Assembly (NCBI GenBank): GCA_041940305.1
Contig: JBGTSJ010000007.1
Span: forward strand, 186,001 to 250,000
Direction of reading: 5' to 3'
DNA: 64,000 bases
From: JBGTSJ01 sp041940305
GTDB lineage: Bacteria > Planctomycetota > Planctomycetia > Planctomycetales > Planctomycetaceae
Part shown: in pieces, positions 26,459-35,581 of the stretch
Layout of the letters: the number at the start of each line of letters is the position of its first letter
How positions within the stretch are numbered: position 1 is the stretch's first letter
Position numbers and translations under genes: made by a program
Notes under the pieces: generated by a model
Seen by the model: only the letters and a program-made list of their open reading frames with translations
What the model was told of the DNA's origin: nothing
The model's database searches: none

Positions 26459-27224
26459 AAACCTTCCCGCCAAGTCCGCCGAACCGCCGCTCACGACTGG
26501 CGAAATCGCGCAGCGCCGTAAACAGATGCTCCTGGCGGAAGTCCGGCCAATACGTCTGCGTCACCCACAGCTCCGCATAGCTGATCTGCCACAGCAGAAA
26601 ATTGCTAATTCGCATCTCCCCCGCCGTCCGCACGACCAGGTCCGGATCGCACATGCCGGCTGTGTAGAGATGGCTGCCGACCGTCTCTTCGCCGATGTCC
26701 TCGGCCGCCAGCCGTCCCTCCGAGACTTCCTGCGCGATCGCGCGGATCGCATCCACCATCTCCATTCGCGAGCCGTAGTCCAGCGCCAGGCACAGCTTCA
26801 TTCCGGTATTGTCGCGGCTCATTTCAATCGTCTTGTTGACCTCCGCCATGACCTTCGTGCTCAGCCGGTCCACGCGGCCGATCGTGCAGAACCGCAGCTC
26901 CTGCCGCATGATCTCGTTCCGCTCGGCAACCACGTACTGCTTCAGCAAACTCATCAGCAGTTCCAGCTCGAGTTGGGGCCGCTTCCAGTTCTCGCTGGAA
27001 AAGCAGTACAGCGTGAGCTGGTCGAGTCGCAGTCGGGCGCATTGCTCAACCACGGTCCGCACGCTCTGCACCCCCTGCCGGTGCCCTTCGATCCGCGGCA
27101 ATCCGCGCGCACGAGCCCACCGCCCGTTGCCGTCCATGATGATGGCGACATGCCGCGGCAGACGGTCGCGCTGCAGGCCGAAGCTCTGCAGCTCCGCATC
27201 GGTATAAGGAACGTCGGCCGGCAC
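26457..27224 (-). CDS. uppS: isoprenyl transferase (undecaprenyl diphosphate synthase)
   Basis: This cytoplasmic cis-prenyltransferase extends farnesyl diphosphate to the C55 carrier lipid used for cell-wall and polysaccharide assembly. It has 255 residues, the normal length. Motifs in order: HVAIIMDGNGRWA with the catalytic Asp, GHRQGVQSVR, LYCFSSENWKRP, then DLVVRTAGEMRISNFLLW. The family usually reads RTSGExRxSNF, so Ala replaces the Ser here. YWPDFR lies near the end. It sits upstream of cdsA and 139 bp downstream of csrA on the same strand. Confidence 0.95.
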   Translation of the reverse strand: MPADVPYTDAELQSFGLQRDRLPRHVAIIMDGNGRWARARGLPRIEGHRQGVQSVRTVVEQCARLRLDQLTLYCFSSENWKRPQLELELLMSLLKQYVVAERNEIMRQELRFCTIGRVDRLSTKVMAEVNKTIEMSRDNTGMKLCLALDYGSRMEMVDAIRAIAQEVSEGRLAAEDIGEETVGSHLYTAGMCDPDLVVRTAGEMRISNFLLWQISYAELWVTQTYWPDFRQEHLFTALRDFASRERRFGGLGGKV

Positions 27225-27363
27225 GAAACTCCCATCCGCACGGGCTGCGATCGGTGGGCAGAGGTTTTCGCACGCAAATCAGGAGGATTTGAGTTGCCGC
27301 GCCCGGAAACCCCGTCGCTCGTAAGGCATCGAGGCTTCTTCTCCTCCGCTCAATCGCCGCCTC

Positions 27364-27567
27364 TCAACTGGCAGCCAGCGCCTCAGGCAGCGCGAACTCC
27401 AGGGAGTCGCTCCCCTCCTCGCGCCGCAGTGTCACTTCCCGGTAGCGGGGCCGCGTATACGGGGACGCGATCCCCAGCCGCACGTTGTCGTCCTGAACCT
27501 CCACGACTCGAATGATCATGTCCCCTACGATAATCGCCTCGTCCACGCCGCGTGTCATCACAAGCAT
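27364..27567 (-). CDS. csrA: carbon storage regulator-type RNA-binding protein
   Basis: A 67-residue post-transcriptional regulator that binds GGA motifs near ribosome sites of mRNAs. It opens MLVMTRGVDEAIIVGD and continues IRVVEVQDDNVRLGIASP, matching the CsrA fold of five beta strands and a short helix; Arg in VRLGI and the basic N-terminus bind RNA. The C-terminal extension (REVTLRREEGSDSLEFALPEALAAS) differs from enteric CsrA. The start at 27567 is fixed by the family's MLV opening. No flagellar genes or FliW lie nearby, whereas csrA often sits next to them in other phyla. Confidence 0.88.
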   Translation of the reverse strand: MLVMTRGVDEAIIVGDMIIRVVEVQDDNVRLGIASPYTRPRYREVTLRREEGSDSLEFALPEALAAS

Positions 27568-27794
27568 CGATGTCCTCGTTGCTTGGTTGTCGTTCAGTCC
27601 CGGTGGCGTTAACGTCGCCACGCGGATCACATTCTGCGCGACAGACTCCGGACCGGCAACGCCCACGCGCGCGACAAATTTTCTTCGTGCGAACTGCCGC
27701 GCCGGCCCATTGACAATCCCTCGCACGCAGCGCCCGAGCGCTGATTCGATTGCATCGCATGCGATGCAACGCGTCCGGCTATTGACAGCCACGC

Positions 27795-28808
27795 ATGTCC
27801 CGCCTCGTCATCTATCCTCCGGTTAACGCCTCGCGACTCGAGCAGGTCCGCGCCGCCGCGCCTGACCTCGAAGTCATCAATGCCGACACTCCCGCAACGG
27901 CGCAAGCCGCCATGCCCGAGGCCGAGGCCTTCTTCGGGAAACTCACGCCCGAACTCCTTGCCGCGGCCCCCCGCCTGCGCTGGGTCCAGTCCCCCACCGC
28001 CAGCCTGGAGCATTATCTCTTCCCCGCGCTGATTGAGCATCCCTGCCAACTGAGCAACATGCGCGGCATCTTTTCAGACGTGATCGCCGACCATGTCCTG
28101 GGACTGGTGCTCTGCTTCGCCCGCAATCTTCATCGCTACATACGAAATCAGGCGGAAGGCCGATGGGAGCCTGTCGCTGCCGGCGGTCCGCCCGTTGTCG
28201 AGCAACCCTTTTCCGCAGGCCCCTCGCACGTTACTGCAACCGATGCCGCACACATCCATCTCCCGGACGCCACGCTCGGAATCGTCGGCGTTGGCGGCAT
28301 CGGGGCTGAGATCGCCCGCCGTGCTTCGGACTTCGGCATGACTATCATTGGCATCGATCCGCATGTCCGCAGTATCGCCGGCGCATGCGAAGACGTCTGG
28401 CCCACACATCGCCTTCCCGATCTCCTGGCGATGTCGGATTTCGTCGTCATCGCCGCCCCGCACACGCCGGAGACCGAGAAGCTGTTCCGTCGCCGCGAGT
28501 TCGCCGCGATGAAGCGTTCCTCGTTCCTGGTGAACGTCGGTCGCGGAGTGATTGTGGATCTCGCCGATCTGGATGCAGCCCTGGAAGCCGGCGACATCGC
28601 CGGAGCCGCCCTCGACGTCTGCGAGGTGGAGCCCCTTCCGCCGGATCACCCTCTCTGGCGGCGGGACAACGTGATCATCACCCCGCACGTCGCTGCTGCA
28701 TCGCCACGGATTGCGGAGCGCCACCTGGCCATTCTCCTCGAGAACGTCCGCCGCTTTGCCGCGGGCGATCCTCCGCTCAACCCGGTCAGCAAGCAGGACT
28801 GGTTCTGA
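27795..28808 (+). CDS. NAD-dependent D-2-hydroxyacid dehydrogenase
   Basis: A 337-residue soluble oxidoreductase that reduces a 2-oxoacid or oxidises a D-2-hydroxyacid. The nucleotide-binding motif GIVGVGGIGAEIARR is at about residue 157, followed by IGIDPH, in which the Asp favours NAD. The catalytic set is Arg in VNVGRGVIVD, Glu in DVCEVEPLP, and His in ITPHVAAAS. The unusually Pro/Ala-rich N-terminal catalytic domain has WVQSPTASLEHYL, as in the GhrB/PdxB-like branch. The true substrate cannot be read from the sequence. It is divergent from csrA with a 227-bp shared promoter region. Confidence 0.88.
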   Translation: MSRLVIYPPVNASRLEQVRAAAPDLEVINADTPATAQAAMPEAEAFFGKLTPELLAAAPRLRWVQSPTASLEHYLFPALIEHPCQLSNMRGIFSDVIADHVLGLVLCFARNLHRYIRNQAEGRWEPVAAGGPPVVEQPFSAGPSHVTATDAAHIHLPDATLGIVGVGGIGAEIARRASDFGMTIIGIDPHVRSIAGACEDVWPTHRLPDLLAMSDFVVIAAPHTPETEKLFRRREFAAMKRSSFLVNVGRGVIVDLADLDAALEAGDIAGAALDVCEVEPLPPDHPLWRRDNVIITPHVAAASPRIAERHLAILLENVRRFAAGDPPLNPVSKQDWF

Positions 28809-28974
28809 GCCCCGGCGGCGGATCCTGCTTTGAGCAAAATCACAGCGAGTCGCTGCGGACCAGACATTCCTGCCTATAATGCTCTGTCCCGGTCCAATCC
28901 TGGTTGCGATTCGGTCCGGTCAATAACTTCATCCGCTCTCCCGATACTCCGCCTGCCTCCGTCCCCTCCTCCCC

Positions 28975-29865
28975 ATGCCTGAACCGACATCCGTCTCCGT
29001 CGCACTGATCCAGAAGCGCGCCGGCCTCGATCCGCAGGAAAACCTCAACGCCACCGTCGCCCAGGTCCATGAGGCCGCGAAGCGCGGAGCGCAGATCGTC
29101 TGCACCCAGGAGCTGTTCCGCTCGCAGTATTTCTGCCAGAGCGAGGATCATGGGCATTTCGATCTCGCCGAGCCCATCCCCGGTCCGAGCACTCAGGAAC
29201 TGTGCGCCGCCGCCCGCCAGCACGGCATCGTCGTCGTCGGCTCGCTCTTCGAGCGGCGCGCGCCCGGCCTGTACCACAACACGGCGGTCGTCATCGACGC
29301 GGACGGGGAGATTCGCGGCCTGTACCGCAAGATGCACATCCCCGACGATCCCCTCTTCTACGAGAAGTTCTACTTCACCCCCGGCGATCTCGGCTTCCGC
29401 GCCTTCGATACGAAGTACGGCCGCATCGGCGTGCTGATCTGCTGGGACCAGTGGTATCCCGAAGGCGCGCGGATCACTGCTCTGCAGGGAGCGCGGATCC
29501 TGTTCTACCCCACCGCCATCGGTTGGCATCCCCGCGAGAAGGCAGAGTACGGCGAGGCCCAGCATGCATCCTGGGAGACGATGCAGCGCAGCCACGCGAT
29601 CGCCAACGGTGTCTTCGTCGCCGCCCCGAATCGCATCGGACACGAAGGAGATGCGGACGGCGGCATCGAGTTCTGGGGACAGAGCTTTATCTGCGATCCC
29701 GCCGGACGCCTGCTCGTTAGAGGCAGCAGCGACCAGGAAGAAATCATTATGGCCGACTGCGACTTCAGTCTTCTCGACGTCCAGCGCACCCACTGGCCAT
29801 TCCTGCGCGACCGCCGCATCGACGCCTACGCCGATATCACCCGCCGGTACATCGACGTACCCTGA
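28975..29865 (+). CDS. aguB: N-carbamoylputrescine amidase
   Basis: A nitrilase-superfamily enzyme of 296 residues that hydrolyses N-carbamoylputrescine to putrescine, ammonia and CO2. The catalytic triad is visible: Glu in CTQELFRSQYFC (about residue 44), Lys in YRKMHIPDDP (about 118) and Cys in VLICWDQWYPE (about 153). The FYFTPGDLG and GWHPREK segments are specific to the carbamoylputrescine branch. The agmatine deiminase gene starts 29 bp downstream, so the two-step agmatine route is encoded together. No arginine decarboxylase lies in the window. Confidence 0.94.
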   Translation: MPEPTSVSVALIQKRAGLDPQENLNATVAQVHEAAKRGAQIVCTQELFRSQYFCQSEDHGHFDLAEPIPGPSTQELCAAARQHGIVVVGSLFERRAPGLYHNTAVVIDADGEIRGLYRKMHIPDDPLFYEKFYFTPGDLGFRAFDTKYGRIGVLICWDQWYPEGARITALQGARILFYPTAIGWHPREKAEYGEAQHASWETMQRSHAIANGVFVAAPNRIGHEGDADGGIEFWGQSFICDPAGRLLVRGSSDQEEIIMADCDFSLLDVQRTHWPFLRDRRIDAYADITRRYIDVP

Positions 29866-29894
29866 TCCCAGGTCCTCCAGAAATCTCACATCGA

Positions 29895-30965
29895 ATGCTC
29901 GAAGGCATTTCTCACACACCCGCCTCCCTCGGCTATCGCATGCCGGCTGAATGGGAGCCGCATGAAGCCACCTGGCTCTCGTGGCCCCACAAGGCGGAAA
30001 GCTGGCCCGGCGCCTTCGACTCCGTTCCCGAGGTGTTCGCGCAGATCGCCGGCGTCCTCGCAGAATGCGAGCTGGTGCGCATCAACGTCGCCGACGACGA
30101 CATGGCCGAAGGGGTCCGCAAGCTGCTCCGCCGCGGCGGCGTCAACCTCGATGCCATCCGTTTCCACCTCAATCCCACCAACGACGCCTGGGTGCGCGAT
30201 CACGGCCCGATCTACGTCGTGCGTGACGAGCCCCGCGCCGACCTCCCCGCTCCGGTCCGGGCGATCGTCAACTGGGAGTACAACGCCTGGGGGGGCAAGT
30301 ACCCACCGTTTGATCTCGACAACGTCATCCCCGCCCGCATCGCCGCGGAGTCCGGCGAGGAGATCTACTCGCCCGGGATCGTCATGGAAGGCGGCTCCAT
30401 CGACGTCAACGGCCGGGGCGCGCTGCTCACCACCGAAGCCTGTCTTCTCAATCCCAACCGCAATCCGCAACTGTGGAAATCGGAGATCGAGCGCTGTCTC
30501 TGTGAGAACCTGGGCGTGCGGCACATCCTCTGGCTGGGAGACGGTATCGTCGGTGACGACACCGACGGGCACATTGACGATCTGACCCGGTTCGTCGCGC
30601 CCGACACCGTCGTCACCGCCGTTGAAGACGATCCTCAGGACGTGAACTACGAGCCCCTGCAGGAGAATCTGCAGCGCCTCCGCAGCATGCGCGACCAAGA
30701 TCGTCGGCCGCTCAACGTCGTCACTCTGCCGATGCCGGGTCCCGTCTTCTTCGACAACCACCGGCTCCCCGCCAGCTACGCGAACTTCTACATCGCCAAT
30801 CGCCGCGTTCTTGTGCCCGTCTACGGCCACCGGAATGACCAGCCCGCGCTCGACACTTTGCAGCGGCTCTTTCCGGACCGCCTCGTCGTCGGCATTGACT
30901 GCACGCCGCTGGTCTGGGGCCTCGGCGCCATTCACTGCGTGACGCAGCAGCAGCCCGCGATCTGA
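29895..30965 (+). CDS. aguA: agmatine deiminase
   Basis: This 356-residue enzyme of the peptidyl-arginine-deiminase fold converts agmatine to N-carbamoylputrescine, the substrate of the preceding gene. It shows MPAEWEPHEATWLSWPH at the N-terminus, NDAWVRDHGPIYV with the substrate-binding Asp pair, WEYNAWGGKYPP, GGSIDVNG, DTDGHIDDLTRFV with the catalytic His/Asp, and the nucleophile Cys near the C-terminus in GAIHCVTQQQPA. All catalytic residues are present. Organised as aguB-aguA with 29 bp between them, it should be co-transcribed. Confidence 0.95.
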   Translation: MLEGISHTPASLGYRMPAEWEPHEATWLSWPHKAESWPGAFDSVPEVFAQIAGVLAECELVRINVADDDMAEGVRKLLRRGGVNLDAIRFHLNPTNDAWVRDHGPIYVVRDEPRADLPAPVRAIVNWEYNAWGGKYPPFDLDNVIPARIAAESGEEIYSPGIVMEGGSIDVNGRGALLTTEACLLNPNRNPQLWKSEIERCLCENLGVRHILWLGDGIVGDDTDGHIDDLTRFVAPDTVVTAVEDDPQDVNYEPLQENLQRLRSMRDQDRRPLNVVTLPMPGPVFFDNHRLPASYANFYIANRRVLVPVYGHRNDQPALDTLQRLFPDRLVVGIDCTPLVWGLGAIHCVTQQQPAI

Positions 30966-30966
30966 G

Positions 30967-32142
30967 TTGCCGGCCGGAAACCGTCTGAGCCCGCATCCGG
31001 AGTTCCCCGGTGCGCAATCCGACAATTCCGGCGACGCTGTGGTGGTGAACGAACCGCAGGCGGCAGTACCGGCACAATCGAGGGACGGCCACGACGGACT
31101 GAGTCGTCGCCGCAGTCCCTCTTCGCGCGCGCCTTCACCACGATGGGGCGTGATTCTCGGAACGGCTGCGGCGACCGTCTTCGTCATCTGGGTGGCCAGG
31201 CACGTGATCCTGCTCGCCTTCGCGGGAGTGCTGCTCGGCATCTTCCTGCAGATGACTTCGCGAGCGGTCTCCCGCTGGACACATCTGAGGCACGGGTGGG
31301 CCCTGACGGCGACGGTGGCCACACTGCTGCTGCTGGCCGCTCTCGGAGTCTGGCGGACGCAGCACGCCATCGTTCAGCAGGTTCAGCAACTCGCTGAGTC
31401 CGTTCCGACAGCGATAGACGGTATCGAAGCGCGGCTGGACGCATCGGCCTGGGGCAGGTCGCTCCGGCGCGAAGTGGCCTCCAGCTTTGCGGGCGGATCG
31501 GCGCTCAATGGCGACCAGATGATCTCGCAGGCGAAACTTTTGTCGGGAAAGCTGTTGAGCTTCGTTGTCGGCCTGATCGTCGTGTTCTTTGTGGGTCTGT
31601 ACGCGGCCGCCGAACCAGATCTCTATCGCACTGGGATGTTAAAGCTCATCCCGGTCCGACATCGCAGCCGCGTCGCGGAAGTTCTCCGCGACCTCCAGCG
31701 TTCCCTGGAGTCCTGGATTCTGGCGCAGCTGACGTCAATGCTGATCGTCGGCACGCTGATCAGTCTCGGCCTGTGGATGCTGGGCGTCAAAGGCGCGCTG
31801 GTGTTGGGGATGCTGGCCGCCATGCTCGAATTGATCCCCACGTTCGGACCGCTCCTCGCCGCATCACCCGCCGTGCTGGCCGGACTTGCGGAGGGGCCAA
31901 GCACAGCCGCAGGCGTCGCCGCTCTATACCTCGCAGTCCAGCTGCTCGAAGGATACGTAATCCTTCCCTTGATTCAGCAGCGCGCGGTGGACATTCCGCC
32001 CGCGCTGCTGATCGTGATGATCGTCCTGCTGGGATACCTGGCGGGCGCACTCGGGGCGCTCATCGCAACTCCCCTGCTGGTGACGATCATGGTGCTCATC
32101 AACGATCTGTACCGCGAGGATTACCTGGGTGAGCCGACCTGA
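30967..32142 (+). CDS. AI-2E family (PerM-like) transporter
   Basis: A polytopic inner-membrane protein of the UPF0118/PerM family, up to 391 residues. About seven hydrophobic segments are seen, with the family's long amphipathic central region (QQVQQLAESVPTAIDGIEARL) between helices 3 and 4 and a C-terminal block containing LIQQRAVDIPPALLI and GALGALIATPLLVTIMV. Members export small molecules such as AI-2 or act as Na+/H+ antiporters, so the substrate cannot be assigned. The frame opens with TTG at 30967, just after the aguA stop; GTG at 31045 would give 365 residues, nearer the family length. Its 3' end overlaps the convergent SDR gene by 22 bp. Confidence 0.85.
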   Translation: MPAGNRLSPHPEFPGAQSDNSGDAVVVNEPQAAVPAQSRDGHDGLSRRRSPSSRAPSPRWGVILGTAAATVFVIWVARHVILLAFAGVLLGIFLQMTSRAVSRWTHLRHGWALTATVATLLLLAALGVWRTQHAIVQQVQQLAESVPTAIDGIEARLDASAWGRSLRREVASSFAGGSALNGDQMISQAKLLSGKLLSFVVGLIVVFFVGLYAAAEPDLYRTGMLKLIPVRHRSRVAEVLRDLQRSLESWILAQLTSMLIVGTLISLGLWMLGVKGALVLGMLAAMLELIPTFGPLLAASPAVLAGLAEGPSTAAGVAALYLAVQLLEGYVILPLIQQRAVDIPPALLIVMIVLLGYLAGALGALIATPLLVTIMVLINDLYREDYLGEPT

Positions 32143-32945
32143 CCCGGCGCCGCTTCTCGCGCTGCGGGAGGTACGCCCAGCGACTTCCCGCCGTCAATCG
32201 CCAGCGCCGTGCCGGTCACCATCACCGCGGCGTCGCTCACCAGGTATAGAATCGCCTCCGCCACCTCCTCAGGCGTGATCATCCGTCCGCAGGCACGCGC
32301 CAGCGGACTCGCGTTAATGACCTGCTGCGCCGCCGCCGTCGGGTCGGGCTGAGCGTCCAGGTCGTCCTGCATGATGTCCGTGCCGCTCACCGGTCCGGGG
32401 CAGACGCAGTTCACTCGGATTCGATCTCGCGAATGCGACAGCGCCAGACTCCGCGTCAGCCCCACCACCGCCAGTTTGCTGGTCGAGTACACCGGATCAT
32501 GGGCCCGCGGCAGCAGCCCCGCGTTGCTGGCGGTGTGCACAATGACCCCTCCCCCGGCCCGCTGCATGTGCGGGATTGCGAACTTCGCTCCGAAAAACGC
32601 CGCCTTGAGGTTCGTGTCCAGGCAAGCGTCCCACTGCGGTTCGCTGATCTCATGAACCTGGCCGACCTGCGTCACTCCCGCATTGCTGACCAGGATGTCC
32701 AGCCGTCCGCTCGCTTCGGCCGCTCCGTCGATCAGTTCCTGCAGCTGATCCAGACGGCGCACGTCGCAGATGCGCTGGCGAATGCGCAGGTCCCGAAATC
32801 GCCCCTCGTTCTCCGGTCGCAGTCGCAGATCGCCGATGAACACCTCGGCCCCCGCCTCGGCCAGCCGCACGGCCGTCGCACGGCCGATGCCGCTCGCCCC
32901 GCCGGTCACGACGGCCGTACGCCCCGACAGACTCACGCCGCTCAT
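32121..32945 (-). CDS. short-chain dehydrogenase/reductase
   Basis: A 274-residue NAD(P)-dependent oxidoreductase of the classical SDR type. It shows TGGASGIGRA for the cofactor, GDLRL where an Asp suggests NAD preference, CDVRRLDQL, VSNAG, the active-site Tyr-Lys pair in VYSTSKLAV and CPGPVSGTD after it. The upstream Ser is in HTASNAGLLP. The start is ATG 32945, since earlier in-frame residues are not SDR-like. It lies 31 bp downstream of a DUF4432 aldose-epimerase-like gene on the same strand, which suggests a role in sugar or sugar-acid catabolism. Confidence 0.9.
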   Translation of the reverse strand: MSGVSLSGRTAVVTGGASGIGRATAVRLAEAGAEVFIGDLRLRPENEGRFRDLRIRQRICDVRRLDQLQELIDGAAEASGRLDILVSNAGVTQVGQVHEISEPQWDACLDTNLKAAFFGAKFAIPHMQRAGGGVIVHTASNAGLLPRAHDPVYSTSKLAVVGLTRSLALSHSRDRIRVNCVCPGPVSGTDIMQDDLDAQPDPTAAAQQVINASPLARACGRMITPEEVAEAILYLVSDAAVMVTGTALAIDGGKSLGVPPAAREAAPGQVGSPR

Positions 32946-32976
32946 GAAACCATCCCTCGACAACGAATCCGCACTG

Positions 32977-34170
32977 TCAGGCCGGAGAGAATGGAAGGGT
33001 CGGTCGACGGTGCACCACCGGTCCTGACCGGATCTGCAATGCCGAGATTCGCTCCTGCAGCGTGGTGATCGCGCGCAGCGAATCATGCACCTCCATCCGT
33101 AACCGCGTGGAATACGTCCCTCCCGGCTGCAGCCGCACAACCCGGCTCTGCTGCCGTTCAAACGCCTTGAAGTTTGGAAAATTCGTCGCCGGCTCCAGGC
33201 CCGTCACGTACCCCTCGGCTTCGGGCTGCGTGCACTTCCACAGCGCAAAGCAGGGAAGCTGGTCCCGGTCGAAGTGCAGGCTCACCCCCAGCTCCCCGTC
33301 CGCGTTCCGCAGCAGAGCCAGCGTCTCGTTCTGCGCATCCGGAATCAGATCAAAGTAGTACACCTGCTCCGCATAGCCCGGCGTCGGGCCGAGGTACCGC
33401 CCGTAGCTGTCAATGTCCTCCGCGGCGCGCGCATCGCGCGGAGCGATGACCCGCGCCGGACAATGGACCGTCGCCCCTGCCTCCAGGAACGGCGGACCGA
33501 TGTTCGTATGATAAAGCAGCATCAGTTCGGCATCCGTCGCGCCGAGGTTCGTCACCTCGTCATGCACAGCGAACGCGTTGCTGCCGGCACGCGTGCTGAT
33601 CGTCGACGTCAGCCGCAGCTGCGGCCCGAACAGCGTTGTCTCATCGACCGTTCCCGTGACGGAGATCGTCCCCGCTGCGTCATCGACGGAAACTCGCACG
33701 TCATGGGCCGGCACATTCGCGATTCGCCCATGCAGCGTCAGTTCCGACTCGACAGGGCTGCGTGCGTCCGGATCGTTTCCCGGTGGACCATTGAACGCCA
33801 GTCCGCAGCGGCAGATCAGCTCATTAAACCCGTCCAGCCAGCCGAGTCCGTTGCGCGCCGTCAGTTCCACGTGCTGCGGATGGACGGGGCGCCGCACCGG
33901 CGAATCCCACCCGATCTTCACGTCTCCGTACCACGCCCGCCACACCCCCATCCCCCGCGTCGGGAGCACCGACACGGTCAGCGGCCCGTTGCACAGGTCA
34001 ATCACCTCCACGCTGTCCGACAATCCCCCGCGCAAGGTCCGCGTCGCGATCTGCCAGTCCGGTGACCCGTTCAGGCGGATGCCGGTCGATGCCGCATCGA
34101 GCAGCGTATGCCCCAGCCGGGCCGCAGCCTGCTCATCCCCGTTGGTCAGGACCGTGGTGTGAACGGACAT
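32977..34170 (-). CDS. DUF4432 (aldose 1-epimerase-like) protein
   Basis: A 397-residue soluble protein with the beta-sandwich pattern of galactose-mutarotase-type enzymes. LPTRGMGVWRAWYGDVKIGWDSPVRRP near residue 90 (here read in pieces), LGWLDGFNELICRCGL, LHGRIANVPAH and LLYHTNIGPP are hallmarks of the DUF4432 branch. YHTNIGPPFL contains the His expected at the sugar site and EAEGYVTGLEPATNFPN contains the catalytic Glu. The substrate is unknown. It heads a two-gene operon with the SDR enzyme, and both probably act on the same sugar. Confidence 0.82.
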   Translation of the reverse strand: MSVHTTVLTNGDEQAAARLGHTLLDAASTGIRLNGSPDWQIATRTLRGGLSDSVEVIDLCNGPLTVSVLPTRGMGVWRAWYGDVKIGWDSPVRRPVHPQHVELTARNGLGWLDGFNELICRCGLAFNGPPGNDPDARSPVESELTLHGRIANVPAHDVRVSVDDAAGTISVTGTVDETTLFGPQLRLTSTISTRAGSNAFAVHDEVTNLGATDAELMLLYHTNIGPPFLEAGATVHCPARVIAPRDARAAEDIDSYGRYLGPTPGYAEQVYYFDLIPDAQNETLALLRNADGELGVSLHFDRDQLPCFALWKCTQPEAEGYVTGLEPATNFPNFKAFERQQSRVVRLQPGGTYSTRLRMEVHDSLRAITTLQERISALQIRSGPVVHRRPTLPFSPA

Positions 34171-34393
34171 GCGCAGTCAATTCCCGTACGCTGGATCCAA
34201 CCCGCTGAAAGCGCCTCGTCAGGGCTGCTTGTCGGGACGCGAGTCTATCGCTTCGAATCGGCTGAATCCAGCGGTTGTAGCGATCGCCCGCACGACGTTT
34301 GCACCACCTCCCTTTCGTTGCCAACGTGCGGTTTGCGCTGGTCCCGCTCAGCAGCTACACTCGCTCAGCGACGACATCAGCGAGGTCAACTCC

Positions 34394-35275
34394 GTGAGCG
34401 GAACAACTCCCTACCTGCACATGACGGCGAATGGCGACACCCCGGCGAAGCCGTCGTCGGATGACGACGGCCGGCCGTTCTCAGCCGAATGGTATGCAAG
34501 TCTGCGGTCTCTGTTGGGCGACGCAGCCTGCCGTCAGCTCGGCTACTATGTCCTGCCCGACGACTTCCTCCTCTCCGTCGTCATGCCCGTGTACAACGAG
34601 CGCAACAGCCTGCCGGAGATCCTGCAGCGCGTCCGCGCCGTTCCCGTCCGTAAGGAGATCATTCTCGTCGACGACTGCAGCCGGGATGGGACCCGCGACC
34701 TCATCCAGGAGCTCGCCGCGCGTCCCGATCAGGATCCGCTCAACCGCCTCGTCGTGCACTTCCACGATGTCAATCAGGGCAAGGGCGCCGCCGTTCGTAC
34801 CGGACTTTCAGCCGCCACGGGTCATGTCGCCATCGTGCAGGATGCCGACCTCGAATACGACCCCGCCGAAATCCCCAGGCTGCTGCAACCCATTGTCGAA
34901 GGCCGGGCCGATGTGGTCTTCGGCAGCCGCTTCCTCGGGGACCAGCCCCATCGCGTTCTCTATTTCTGGCACTATCTCGGAAACAGGTTCCTCACGCTCC
35001 TGTCCAACTGCTTCACCAACCTCAACCTCACTGATATGGAGACCTGCTACAAGCTCTTCACGCGGGAGGTCCTGCAGGAGGTGGCGCCGAAGCTGAAGCA
35101 GAACCGGTTCGGCTTCGAGCCCGAGGTCACGGCCCGCATCGCCCGCCGCCGCTATCGGGTCTTCGAGATGTCCATCAGCTACCACGGCCGCACCTACGAG
35201 CAGGGTAAGAAGATCGGCTGGCGCGACGGCATCAAGGCCCTCTGGTGCATCGTCCGCTACGGCCTCGCCGACTGA
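34394..35275 (+). CDS. family 2 glycosyltransferase (polyprenyl-phosphate sugar synthase-like)
   Basis: A 293-residue GT-A fold enzyme. LLSVVMPVYNERNSLPEIL opens the domain, followed by IILVDDCSRDGT, GKGAAVRTGLSAA and VAIVQDADLEYDP, where the Asp-x-Asp equivalent binds the metal and sugar nucleotide; VVFGSRFLG and EPEVTARIARR complete it. There is no membrane segment, as in dolichol-phosphate-mannose-type enzymes, so it probably transfers a sugar to a polyprenyl phosphate. The GTG at 34394 is preferred because GAGG lies 8 bases upstream; the ATG at 34421 has no ribosome site and would give 284 residues. It has no operon partner. Confidence 0.86.
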   Translation: MSGTTPYLHMTANGDTPAKPSSDDDGRPFSAEWYASLRSLLGDAACRQLGYYVLPDDFLLSVVMPVYNERNSLPEILQRVRAVPVRKEIILVDDCSRDGTRDLIQELAARPDQDPLNRLVVHFHDVNQGKGAAVRTGLSAATGHVAIVQDADLEYDPAEIPRLLQPIVEGRADVVFGSRFLGDQPHRVLYFWHYLGNRFLTLLSNCFTNLNLTDMETCYKLFTREVLQEVAPKLKQNRFGFEPEVTARIARRRYRVFEMSISYHGRTYEQGKKIGWRDGIKALWCIVRYGLAD

Positions 35276-35564
35276 TCCCTCCTCCCGCCGCCAACCGCCA
35301 TCCAGAGCCACGTCTCCCGGTGGTCCGCCGCGTCAACACGGGCAAATCGCCTCATTGCGCCCTACCACTCCCCTCCGTGCGTGAGCACGTCCAGAACCGC
35401 ACCCGCACGCCCCCTCGCCAGTGGCGCCAAAAAATCTGACCTTGCCAACGGTTGTCGAATTGTCACAATGTTGTTGTCGGGTCGCGCCACGCAGCGCGGC
35501 AGGACTGGAGCCCGGTCTGGCGGCGGATTTGGCGAGCCGATCGCCGCGGGGTAACCCCGGTTTT
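35276..35564. other. intergenic leader to the structured RNA
   Basis: A 289-bp stretch without a gene. TTGCCA at 35442 and CACAAT at 35464 are separated by 16 bp and could be a sigma-70-type promoter for the structured element that follows. A small hairpin CGGGG-TAA-CCCCG lies just before 35560. Confidence 0.4.
35442..35469 (+). promoter_or_regulatory. possible promoter of the structured RNA
   Basis: A TTGCCA hexamer, a 16-bp spacer and CACAAT. The match to the consensus is moderate. It is the best candidate in the 120 bp before the structured element, but it is not decisive. Confidence 0.3.
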
Positions 35565-35581
35565 AGAAAGGAGGTGGTCCT

